NCBI GenBank assembly: GCA_902784425.1
Contig: CACZUS010000022.1
Location: forward strand, 1 to 58,516
Direction of reading: 5' to 3'
Source: an uncultured Bacteroidales bacterium
GTDB taxonomy: Bacteria; Bacteroidota; Bacteroidia; Bacteroidales; Paludibacteraceae
DNA: 58,516 bases
In this document: piece after piece, positions 10,101 through 18,200 of the stretch
Layout of the letters: every line of letters begins with the position of its first letter
How positions within the stretch are numbered: position 1 is the first letter of the stretch
Notes under the pieces: model-generated
Databases searched by the model: none
The model's input: the letters and a program-made list of their open reading frames with translations, nothing else
Told to the model about the DNA's origin: nothing
Translations under genes and position numbers: made by a program

Positions 10101-11249
10101 TATATGTTCTCTGCTTGTTCCAACTTAAATTATATCAAGGTGGGTGTCATGACCTTGGATAATGAATTTGATGCCACAGAAGAGTGGGTGACGGGTATTG
10201 ATAGCGAAGGAGTCTTCATCTTCCCATGCGGTAGCAAGTATGACAAGCATGGTGAATCGGAAGTGCCAATGAACTTCAAGATTATCAGATCTCCGATTGT
10301 TATCTTCCAAAATCCTGACAGTACGGAATTGTGGCGCGACACCATCGGTTGCGACGTGGTGCCTGTCTATGGAGGAGAGACCCCATCCATGAGTGGATAT
10401 TACTTTAGAGGCTGGGACAAAGAACCAACCATCCATGAGACCCCTGGCGTTTATTATTATACGGCAGTGTACGAGGATATGCAGAATGATCCACTTCATC
10501 TGATTGTAGACGATGATCTCTACTTGGTGTTGCCTGGTGGCTCAGAGAACATTGGTTATGAACTGTTGGAGGGCGGAGGTTCACGCTACGAGATATGGTA
10601 CGATGGGGTGAAGATTACTGATGGAGTGGTGACGAATGACAGCATCGTTCTGCTGAATTGCCCTGCAGAACTGACTCCAGGCTCCTATGAGGCAACCTTG
10701 GTGATGTATGATGAGAATGACGAACGTGCGTCCAGCGATTTTGAATTCAACGTCATGTTGCCAGACAACAAAGAGAACAGCTACTACGTGAAAGTATGGA
10801 ATGATGTGGTGATTTGTCGCAACGGCGATGGCATCTTCCAATCATACATGTGGTATAAAGACAGAAAAAAACAGGAAAACAGCTCATTCCAGTATTACAA
10901 TGATAAAACACTTTTGAATGGCGAATACATGGTTTATGTATGTGACACCTACGGTAAGTGCTACTTCATAGAACCAACTTCGTTCCAGATAGAAGAGGCT
11001 GTATATTCGGTTTCTGCACATCCAAATATTGTGGATAGAGGAACAGACTTCATTGTCTCCGTGTCGGGTGTGGATGATCTTCACCTGAAAGATGCTCGTA
11101 TCGTGATCTATCGCTCAGATGGTGTGGTGGCACGCATCATAGATGAGGTGGAGGTAGAGAATGAGATGCATTTAGGTTTGGGTGAATATGTGATTGTATT
11201 GACCGTGAGTGATGGTAAAAATGCGAATTGTAAGGTATTGATAAAATAG
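1140..11249 (+). CDS. Giant secreted seven-module leucine-rich-repeat-like protein with T9SS-like tail (copy 1)
   Basis: 3369 residues with a signal peptide (hydrophobic stretch ending near residue 24, GWAA). Seven modules start near residues 25, 401, 821, 1271, 1667, 2094 and 2648. Each has an opening LCFTAEE-type strand with a PDVQYS and GDKVYVRG beta region, an IAASGSVMSLID segment, an array of 26-residue repeats (CYxxMFxGCxxLTxAPELPATxL; 6, 8, 9, 7, 8, 13 and 10 copies, 61 in all), and a closing block with FPCGSKYDKHG, FQNPD and FKGWDKEL that resembles the Listeria-Bacteroides (InlB B-type) repeat. From about residue 3116 comes a non-repeated region and a tail ending GEYVIVL and KVLIK, like a T9SS type A sorting domain. 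The repeat type is known from gut Bacteroidetes and phage proteins, usually as one short array; seven tandem modules is unusual. A surface adhesin or ligand-binding role is inference. A beta-barrel gene follows after 10 bases. Confidence 0.88.
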   Translation: MNTYYRLIVLFSYFLLSSLSGWAADYLCFTAEQAGSTVRYQNRNDNNPDMKYSLDGEHWTDWAPNDRITLENVGDYVYVKGNNPDGFSYDDTYGDAGGKGYTFFSMTGSIAASGSVMSLVDETGESSVIPNPYCFSELFYGCTALTSAPKVPAMELKHSCYALMFHGCKNLTKAPELPATTMKTHCYASMFYQCEKLEKAPELPALTLAQGCYASMFYRCTSLKKAPGLPAVALMNKCYLNMFADCESLIEAPELPATNLVSSCYDQMFNGCINLKYIKVGVMSLDNSINATSDWVEGVDGEGVIIFPCGSRYNKHGISEAPTNFSIVGSPIIIFQNSDGKIWKTDTIKCDEKPDDGDIDPYLDDDHPFLGWDKQIEPISEPGIYYYTAIYGGTTSPIYTDYLCFTAEEDGSQFWYENVRDNSPDIEYSLDETKWYKLNEKEVVTLEYAGDKVYLRGFNEAGFSFGTHDYTYFEMTGRIAASGSVMSLIDGAGMTNVIPSDSCFYSLFKYCESLTQAPKLPALSLTKGCYMQMFQECVNLTKAPELPATTLAPNCYEDLFYGCSSLLESPELPSNIMESRCYFRMFQNCTSLKTAPILSSVTLAESCYSNMFYGCKSLVVAPNLPAKILKEKCYYAMFGQCESLNYAPVLPAEKLEPYCYAYMFTKCTSLEKAPMLPATEWADFCYWYMFDGCTSLNYMEVAVYSLDIVPRATERWVSNVDGPGLFVFPCGSKYDKHGVSEVPINFEIKSSPIIVFQNPDNTELWRDTIGCDVKAEYKGVEPPYWKEDFVFKNWDKELTIHSEPGVYYYTAEYESTDPTKGDWLCFTAEDVDCYFFYRNQGDNNPNVQYSTDEGETWQDLEANVTVTFGNVGDRIYVRGNNPNGFSQGANVYTYIGLGGSVSASGTVMSLIDGTGRTTEIPNKSCFHGLFMHCSALTRAPKLTALTLKDNCYENMFANCMGLTSTPELPATNLATECYNGMFMNCRNIVSTVKVLPATQLADACYANMYFNCSSLISAPALPALDLTETCYGSMFYGCSSLVEAPTLASTNLADGCYGAMFGQCESLEEAPALPAMNLSPSCYYGMFWGCTNLRVAPELPATVLKPSCYAEMFLGCKSLSVAPELPATELVSECYLMMFYACENLSRIKVGVMSLDNDLDATNDWVAYIDGPGLFEFPCGSKYDKHGASEVPTNFEIKSSPIIVFQNPDGSELWRDTIGCDVKAEYKGVDPPFWKEGYVFKKWDKELTIHEIPDVYYYVAMYESTSTPQKGDWLCFTAEEAGAYVAYENKYGNKPDMQYSIDGGESWHNWDPDVSIILENVGDKVYVRGNNPTGFSHSALQITRFVTGGKLAASGSVMSLIDETGETQVIPNDYCFYQLFERTSITTAPELPALSLKGYCYYCMFNYCLDLITAPELPATRLAESCYFGMFEYCKNLTTIPDILPATNLEEDCYAHMFQVCESLTYAPELPATTLKDECYLSMFLGCKSLTKAPELPAVNLAKRCYLAMFGECSSLEKAPELPATNLTYECYSDMFYKCSSLNYIKVGVLTLDNDVYATSNWVSDIYNQGTFIFPCGSKYDKHGDSEVPYDFKIISSPIVIFQNPDSVELYRDTIPCDVVPVYRGVDPPYWKDGYEFTGWDKELTIHEVPDTFYYTAEYVEEGPHEIGNWLRFTAEEAGSQVWYRGLNGGNITIQYSIDEGKSWQTLKQEEKITLENIGDKVYLKGDNPNGLNGNYSGDYQMGCTFSMSGRLSASGSVMSLVDETGRSTTIPNKNCFSYLFANCESLTQAPELPATTLMDSCYSNMFLGCTSLKKAPELPATIMSEACYQYMFMGCLDLTEMPELPATTLANKCYANMFAQCESLTHVAELPAKTMADFCYFAMFAGCHSLTKAPQLPAMILAHGCYSAMFYDCVNLIEAPQLPATQLEINCYSQMFDGCTNLIEAPELPASELVRECYSLMFNNCSSLNYIKVGVMSLDNFFFATRNWVQGVEGDGTFIFPCGSKYDKHGVSEVPDNFKIVGSPIVVFQNPDREELYRDTIGCNVLPVYRGEMPTYGDGLIFKGWDKELTVHEVPDTYYYTAVYEEEKTPETGNWLCFTAEEDNAELWYHTAEGSPDVQYSLDEGLTWNSLNSEEHVVLYSKGDKVYFKGYNPEGFSNVSEESGGVNFRMSGRIAASGSVMSLIDGIGVTNVIPNNGCFAYLFNNCGTLTQAPELPATTLTDSCYYQMFQNCFELTKAPELPATELKEDCYHGMFSTCKSIEKAPELPATELADRCYSYMFSGCDGLTQAPELPATELKEGCYSYMFSGCDYLTQAPELPAAELADRCYSHMFSGCDGLTQTPELPAIELKKGCYSSMFSECAHLTQAPELPATKLADECYYYMFNGCTHLTQTPELPATELDSACYADMFRGCTSLVNAPELPATHLRDLCYREMFYGCTSLTVAPELPATELDSACYSFMFYGCTNLIVAPELPATKLNIGCYYGMFERCKSLEKAPELPAKELVSSCYHNMFRECSNLNYIKVGVMTLDGYNSTSYWVYDVKKEGVFIFPCGSKYDKHGASQVPVNFRIIGSNVVIFQNPDGEELYRDTIGCDVLPEYRGETPTYKEGLVFKGWDPELTIHPEPDTIYYTAVYEEELTPITDVSKCLCFTAEEAGSEVWVSYGTRPQVQYSIDGGKTWQDLLEGEKVLLSNVGDKAYFRGDNPNGFSDVGVGFLTHFKMNGSIAASGSVMSLIDGVGESTVIPNDECFNGLFSGCASLTKAPELPATTLTKQCYEGMFSNCTNLIQAPELPAVTLAEGCYKSMFLDCYNLTKAPELPAVNLSPDCYSDMFMACTNLRVAPVLPATILKTRCYSEMFFGCDNLTETPELPAMTLAENCYNAMFYECVSLTTVSKLPATELAEDCYSAMFSGCTSLTKAPELLAIKLAEGCYSSMFSGCTSLTKAPELPATELAKGCYSAMFFGCTSLTKAPELPATEFVEECYMYMFSACSNLNYIKVGVMTLDNEFDATEEWVTGIDSEGVFIFPCGSKYDKHGESEVPMNFKIIRSPIVIFQNPDSTELWRDTIGCDVVPVYGGETPSMSGYYFRGWDKEPTIHETPGVYYYTAVYEDMQNDPLHLIVDDDLYLVLPGGSENIGYELLEGGGSRYEIWYDGVKITDGVVTNDSIVLLNCPAELTPGSYEATLVMYDENDERASSDFEFNVMLPDNKENSYYVKVWNDVVICRNGDGIFQSYMWYKDRKKQENSSFQYYNDKTLLNGEYMVYVCDTYGKCYFIEPTSFQIEEAVYSVSAHPNIVDRGTDFIVSVSGVDDLHLKDARIVIYRSDGVVARIIDEVEVENEMHLGLGEYVIVLTVSDGKNANCKVLIK
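7940..8270 (+). repeat. Higher-order 156-bp tandem repeat inside module 6 of giant gene 1
   Basis: Here the 78-bp units alternate in pairs. Units carrying LADRCYS with GCDGLTQ alternate with units carrying LKEGCYS or LKKGCYS, so the DNA is most alike at a distance of two units (156 bp). This looks like recent duplication of a two-repeat block. Module 6 also has the most repeats (13). Confidence 0.7.
9846..10092 (+). repeat. Near-identical 78-bp tandem repeats in module 7 of giant gene 1
   Basis: Three consecutive units share almost the same DNA around TGTACTAGTTTGACTAAAG (starting near 9881, 9959 and 10037, spaced exactly 78 bases). They encode the SGCTSLTKAPEL type of repeat. Their closeness compared with other units points to recent expansion. 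Confidence 0.75.
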
Positions 11250-11259
11250 AGGCATAATT

Positions 11260-12111
11260 ATGAATAGATTATTTAAGCGATTGATGTGGACTGCCGTGGC
11301 ACTGTTGCCACAGTTGGTCCCAGCACAGGAAAAGTTGTTCAACATCTCTCTCGGTGGGGGAATGGAGATATTGAGTTACACGCCGGAGATAGGAAAACCA
11401 AAGCCAGGTGGAGGTATATTGTTCGAGTGGCAGTATCAGCAATTCTTCCTGAAAAATTTGGGGTATGGAGTAGGTGTCGGCTTATCTTATTTTACAGCCA
11501 ACTACTATATCAATGAGACAATCGAGAAACAGATTGTTGATGAAACGGATGCAGGTGTTCCTTATACGCTTCGTACCATCTTCAATGATTTCAATGAGAA
11601 GCAACAGACCTTCCAGTTGGAGGTTCCCGTAGGACTCTACGGACAGTTTGAACTGAACTCCCGTACGCATTTCATTATTGGTGCGGGTCCAAAGGTGGCT
11701 TTTCCTCTCGTTTCCAAATATAAATATTCGAGAGGTTCGGTGGAGACAAGAGCCTATTTCGGTGGAGATATCGAAGCAGAACTTTCGGAGATACCACATC
11801 ATGGACTGCATAAACAAGATGCCAACGGACGAAATGACATAGATCGGAATATAGTGCTACTCTCTATCTTCGGAGATATGATGTGGACCTATAGCATTAA
11901 TAATTCATGTATGTTGCACATGGGACTTTATTTCTCGTATGGCATCACCGATATGGTGTCGAATCATGATGCCACCATGGGTATCAGTCGGAAAAGTATC
12001 CTGAACAGCAGTTTGACGGAGAAGATTGTTCCTATCTGTGTGGGCGCGAAAGTAGGTGTTTCCCTTCCATTGAAGAAGGGTGGTAAACGATTTGCTTCTG
12101 ACGGATGGTGA
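11260..12111 (+). CDS. Outer-membrane beta-barrel protein, partner of giant protein 1
   Basis: 283 residues with a signal peptide (cleavage near PAQEKLF, residues 22-24). Alternating hydrophobic stretches rich in glycine and aromatic residues, for example SLGGGMEI, GYGVGVGLSYF and HMGLYFSYG, fit an eight-to-ten-strand outer-membrane barrel of the PorT or OMP_b-brl kind. It starts 10 bases after the stop of the giant gene and is surely cotranscribed with it. A paralogue sits in the same place behind the second giant gene, with shared blocks KLFNIS, QYQQFF, SYG, VSNHDA and KSILN. Constant pairing suggests a dedicated role in exporting or anchoring the giant protein, as SprF serves SprB in Flavobacterium; that role is inference. 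It lacks features that would let me place it in the PorP/SprF family with confidence. Confidence 0.82.
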   Translation: MNRLFKRLMWTAVALLPQLVPAQEKLFNISLGGGMEILSYTPEIGKPKPGGGILFEWQYQQFFLKNLGYGVGVGLSYFTANYYINETIEKQIVDETDAGVPYTLRTIFNDFNEKQQTFQLEVPVGLYGQFELNSRTHFIIGAGPKVAFPLVSKYKYSRGSVETRAYFGGDIEAELSEIPHHGLHKQDANGRNDIDRNIVLLSIFGDMMWTYSINNSCMLHMGLYFSYGITDMVSNHDATMGISRKSILNSSLTEKIVPICVGAKVGVSLPLKKGGKRFASDGW

Positions 12112-12240
12112 TAAAATGATATAAGGGGGAAAATAAATAAACATATATTTAGTTATATCAGATGATTTCTGTCGTTTCAAAATCCCACGAAATGGATTTA
12201 TAGGATTCATCTTGATAAGGGAATGTAAATTTAGAATGAA

Positions 12241-15200
12241 ATGAAAAACATTGGTAGAATAAACACGCTATTGCTGTTCCTTATCCTTTTCTGTTGCCGG
12301 GGAATGGCCGCTAATTATCTATGTTTTACGGCAGAGATGGCAGGGTCCAGTGTGTGGTATGTGAATGGGGCTGACAACGAACCGAATGTACAATACTCTT
12401 TGAATGGTGTGAACTGGTCTGATTGGCCTGCAGATACACCTGTGACGTTAGCGAATATAGGTGATAAAGTCTATGTTCGTGGTGATAATCCAGATGGCTT
12501 TTCTCATGATAATTCATCTAATGATGCGAATGGACCAGGAACGACCAACTCTCGCTTCAAAATGTCGGGTCGTATTGCAGCCAGTGGTAGTGTGATGAGC
12601 TTGATAGATGGAGTGGGTATCTCTACCCAAATACCATGTGCCTACTGTTTCTCTGATTTGTTCCGTGACTGTGTTTCCCTCACGAAAGCACCAGAGTTGC
12701 CTGCCACTGAGTTGGCTCCGAATTGCTATGCGTTGATGTTCCAGAAATGTACCAACTTGACTAACGCACCCGAACTGCCTGCTACAGAGTTGGCTGCTAG
12801 ATGTTATATAAGCATGTTCCTCAATTGCTCAAGTTTGACAGATGTGCCAGCATCGTTGCCTGCCACTAAGATGGAGACAGGTAGCTATTGGGGTATGTTT
12901 GCGTACTGTTCAAAATTGATTAAATCGCCAGAGTTGTCAGCTACAGAATTGGCACCGAGATGTTATAATTCTATGTTCATAGGTTGCGAAAGTCTAGCTG
13001 AAGCTCCGAAATTGGTTGCTACAGAGTTGGCAGACTCTTGTTATTACAAAATGTTCAGTGGCTGTACCAGTTTGGTTAAGGCTCCTGAGTTGCCAGCTGA
13101 TTCGTGGAAGAAAGGATGTTATTCGGAAATGTTCAGTGGATGTACTAGTTTGAATTATATCAAGGTGAATGTCTTGACGTTGGATAATGATTTGGATGCA
13201 ACAAAAAAATGGGTCGACGGTATAGATGGAGAGGGAGTCTTTATCTTCCTTTGCGGTAGTAAATATGACAAGCATGGTGCGTCGGAAGTGCCAACGAACT
13301 TTACAATTGTCAGTTCTCCAATTGTTGTCTTTCAGAATCCAGATAGTACGGAAATATATCGAGATACGATTGGATGCGATGTGATGCCAGTATATCGAGG
13401 AATAGAACCACCATATTGGAGGGATGACTATGAGTTTGTGGATTGGGATAAGGAAGTGACGAGACATTCAGTTCCAGGGGTCTATTACTATACCGGAATA
13501 TTTAAGGAGATCGAGAAAAAAACACCAAGTCTTGATAAAGTACTTTGCTTTACTGCGGTCAAGGATGGTTCCTCAGTGTTATATAATAATTTTGGAAATA
13601 ATTATCCTGATGTGGAGTATACTTTGGATAGTGGAATAACGTGGCATTATTTACTCCGTGGAGAGGCAGTCGTTTTAAAAAACAAAGGAGACAAGATGTA
13701 TTTAAGAGGCGATAATCCAGATGGTTTTTCGTTTAGTGAATCTCAATATAGCGTGTTTAATTTGGGTTGGATAGCAGCATCGGGAAGTGTGATGAGTTTA
13801 ATCGATCAAAAAGGAGAAGCGACGGAGATTCCGAACGACTATTGTTTTTACAGATTGTTCTCACTTCAAGATGGAATTGTACAAGCACCGGATTTAACGG
13901 CTACAAAATTGAAAAAACACTGTTATGCTAGTATGTTTTATGGCTGTTCAAATCTACAAAAAGGACCAGAAATAATTCCAGCCACTACTTTGGCAGAGAG
14001 TTGTTGTGCTGACATGTTTTGTATGTGTGAAAACCTTCAAGAAGTGCCACAACTGCCAGCCACCACTTTGGCAGAGAGTTGTTACGCTGGTATGTTTTAT
14101 ATGTGTGATAAATTAGAAAATGCGCCAGAATTACCTGCTGTTGTGATGGAAAAATCATGTTACAATAGGATGTTTGGTGCTTGTGAGAACTTGCTTCAGG
14201 CACCAAAGCTGCCAGCCACCATCTTGGCAGAATCTTGTTATCAAGGCATGTTTTATAACTGTTATAAATTAGAAAAGGCACCTGAATTGCCAGCAACAGA
14301 ATTGGCTCCGTCTTGCTATAAAGATATGTTTGTGATGTGTTCGTCTTTAGAAAATATACCTGAATTGCCAGCAATAGAATTAGCTCCTTCTTGCTATGAG
14401 AGCATGTTTTATGGTTGTGGTAGTATTGAACAGACACCTACATTACCAGCCACAACATTGGCAAGCAGATGTTATGCCTATATGTTTTTCGGAACTCTGT
14501 TAAACGGAATTCCAACATTGCCAGCAACAGAGTTGTCAGAATATTGCTATGCGGGAATGTTCAAAGAAGGAGGTAGTATTAAGCATGGAAATGTTGAATT
14601 GCCTGCTACTGTATTGGTGGAAGGTTGTTATGAAGAGATGTTTACGAAAGTTTTTGTCTTGGATAGCATCAAAGTGGGTGTTATGTCCTTGGATAATCAA
14701 TTCAATGCTACAACAAATTGGGTTGATGGCATTGATTATGAAGGAGTGTTTGTCTTCCCTTGTGGTAGCAAGTATGACAAACATGGAGTCTCTGAAGTAC
14801 CAGAGAACTTTACCATCATCAGTTCTCCAATCGTAGTGTTCCAAAATCCAGACGGAGAGGAGTTGTATCGTGACACGATTGGTTGCGATGTGTTGCCTGA
14901 GTATAAGGGTGAGACTCCAACCTATGGTGAAGGACTTGTATTCAAAGAATGGGATCCTGCATTAACAATTCATGATACCCCAGGCACATATTATTATACG
15001 GCTGTTTACGAAGAAAAACCTGTCGCAAAGAACAATTGGCTTTGCTTTACAGCTGAAGAGGCTGGTTCTACGGTAGGACTTTATAACGTGAACAATGAAC
15101 CAGATATCCATTACTCTTTGGATAGCGGACAGACATGGGTGCCATGGGCAGAAACGGATGTTGTGACTTTGAAAAATGTAGGAGACAAGGTCTATGTGAA

Positions 15201-18200
15201 GGGAGTCAATCCAGATGGATTCTCTCATACTATTGGACTAGTAGCACTTTTTCAAAGTAATCCGTCATCCATTCATAATACTAGCTTCCGTCTGACAGGA
15301 CGCATTGCTGCTTCCGGTAGCTTGATGAGTCTAATTGATGGAGTAGGTGAAGCGAAGGAGATACCTTGTGAGCATTGTTTCTCTTATCTGTTTTCTAACC
15401 AGACTGCACTTGTGTCAGCACCTGAATTGACGGCAACTACAATGAAGAGATATTGTTATGTGAGTATGTTTAGGAGCTGTTCCAACCTAATTCAAGCACC
15501 TGAATTGCCAGCTACGCAACTGGCATTGGGATGCTATTCGGGCATGTTCATTTTTTGTGACGGTTTGACAAAAGCATCGGCATTGCCTGCAACGCAATTA
15601 ACGTCTCAGTGCTATAATTGTATGTTCTATGGTTGTAGCAGTTTGACAGAAGTTCCTGATTTGCCGGCAACTACATTACGAGATAGTTGTTATATAAAAA
15701 TGTTTGGTGAGTGTACTAGCTTGACCAAAGCTCCAGAATTGTTAGCTACCACATGGGCGAAAGATTGTTATTTGGAAATGTTCAAAGGCTGTACTAGTTT
15801 GAATTATATCAAGGTGAATGTCTTGACGTTAGATAATAATTTCAATGCGACAAAAAATTGGGTTGACGGCATAGATGGAGATGGTGTCTTTGTCTTCCCA
15901 TGCGGTAGCAAGTATGACAAACATGGAGTCTCTGAAGTACCAGAGAACTTTACCATCATCGGTTCTCCAATTGTAGTGTTCCAAAATCCAGACGGAGAGG
16001 AGTTGTATCGTGACACGATCGGTTGCGATGTGTTGCCTGTGTATAGGGGAGAGACTCCAACTTATGGAGAAGGTCTTGTCTTCAAAGGTTGGGACAAGGA
16101 ACTGACGATTCATGAGAAACCTGATACGTATTATTATACTGCAGTATATGAGGAATATCAGCCGATTTTAGGTAATTGGCTCTGTTTTACAGCAGAAGAG
16201 GATAACTCTGTTGTGTCATATATTAGCGTCGGAAATAACCAACCAGATGTGATGTACTCTGTAGATGAAGGGAAAACGTGGAAACCATTGCAGGAAGATG
16301 AAGACGTTAAACTAGAAAAACAAGGCGATAAGGTCTATTTAAAAGGTGATAATCCAACAGGTTTCTCAAAGGATGAAAATAATTATACACATATATGGAC
16401 GAGAGGAAAAGTTTCTGCATCAGGAAGTGTGATGAGCCTGATTGATGAAGAGGGCATCTCTACAGTGATTCCTAATGATTATTGCTTTTATCATCTGTTT
16501 GCCAGTTCACCTGCATTGGTGACAGCACCGGAATTACCTGCTACGGAATTAAAGAAATCTTGTTACGAAGGAATGTTCGAAAATTGTGCTGTTTTGGAAA
16601 AAGTTCCTGCATTACCTGCGACTACGTTGGAGGAGCGATGTTATAAGAATATGTTTGGACAATGTTACAAGATAAAAGAAACACCTGTATTGCCAGCTAC
16701 TACATTGGCAAACGAGTGTTACTATACAATGTTTTCTTCTTGTGTGGAGGTAACAGAAGCACCTCTACTACCTGCAACCGTAATGGCCGAATCTTGTTAT
16801 TACGGTATGTTTTATGGTTGCAATGGACTGACTGAGGCTCCAGCATTGCCAGCGACTGAATTAGCATATGGTTGTTATAGAGATATGTTTTGGGATTGTT
16901 GGAATTTAGAGGTCGCTCCAGCATTACCGGCAACTGAGTTGGCTGAGTCTTGTTACGAGGGTATGTTTACTGAATGTGGAAATCTGACGAAAGCACCAGC
17001 ATTGCCTGCTACTGTTATGAAAGACTTTTGCTATTCGAGTATGTTTTCAGGATGTGAAAAATTACTTGAGGCACCTGAATTACCTGCCACTAAATTGGCA
17101 ATGGATTGTTACAATTCAATGTTTCTTGGATGTGAAAATCTGACGATGGCACCAGAATTACCTGCTCAAGAACTGGCTCCTGCGTGTTATATGTATATGT
17201 TCGAGGGATGTTCCAATTTGATTTATATCAAAGTGGGTGTTCTGTCTTTGGATAATAGTTTCGATGCTACAACTAACTGGGTTGCTGGTATCGATGGTTT
17301 TGGAGTCTTCGTCTTCCCATGTGGCAGCAAGTATGACAAACATGGTAGGTCGGAGGTTCCCGATAATTTCACGATTATCAGTTCTCCTGTTGTCGTATTC
17401 CAGAATCCAGATGGCGAGGAACTATATCGCGACACAATTGGTTGCGATGTGTTGCCTGTGTATAGAGGCGAGACACCAACTTATAAAGAAGGACTTGTCT
17501 TCAAAGGTTGGGATCCTGAACTGACGATACATCCAGAACCAGATACGTTCTATTATACGGCAGTGTATGAAAAGGGACAGACATCGATCACGGATGTTAG
17601 CAAGTGCCTTTGTTTTACGGCAGAAAAAGCTAATTCATATGTGTATTATCAGAACCATGGAGGAAACTCTCCAGATGTACAATACTCTATAGACGAAGGA
17701 AGAACATGGCAGTCATGGGGTGAAAATGAAGTTCTAATCTTAAAGAATGTAGGTGAAAAAATTTATGTAAGAGGTACTAATCCCGATGGTTTCTCTCACA
17801 TGGCGAACTTACAAAAATCAGATGGTGAGGAAGTAGGTCAGTTTACAAATTTTAAAATGTCGGGAGAAATTGCTGCAAGTGGTAGTGTGATGAGCTTGAT
17901 TGATGGGAAGGGAGAATCTTTAGTCATACCTTGTGATTACTGCTTCGCTCATTTGTTTAATAGTACAAGAAATCCTCAGCAACATGAAGATGTTATGACA
18001 ACTGCGCTTACAAAGGCACCAGAGTTGCCAGCCACTACTTTGACCATGGGATGTTATTTAGATATGTTTGGAACTTGTAGTTTGTTGAAGGAAGCTCCTG
18101 TCTTGCCAGCTACGGAGTTGGCTTCTTCATGTTATGTCTCCATGTTCAATAATTGTCGTAGCTTGGAAATAGCACCAGCCTTGCCAGCTACGAAGTTGTC

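Noticed and set aside
1937-10841. Many minus-strand open frames of 60-160 codons inside the giant genes
   Set aside because: They repeat in the same phase because the 78-bp units repeat, show no recognisable domains, and lie opposite clear coding sequence. They are shadows.
12112-12240. A terminator or separate promoter between the two cassettes
   Set aside because: Only a six-base hairpin (12180-12199) without a T-run and a TAAATTTA too close to the ATG were seen. Whether the second cassette is transcribed with the first remains open.
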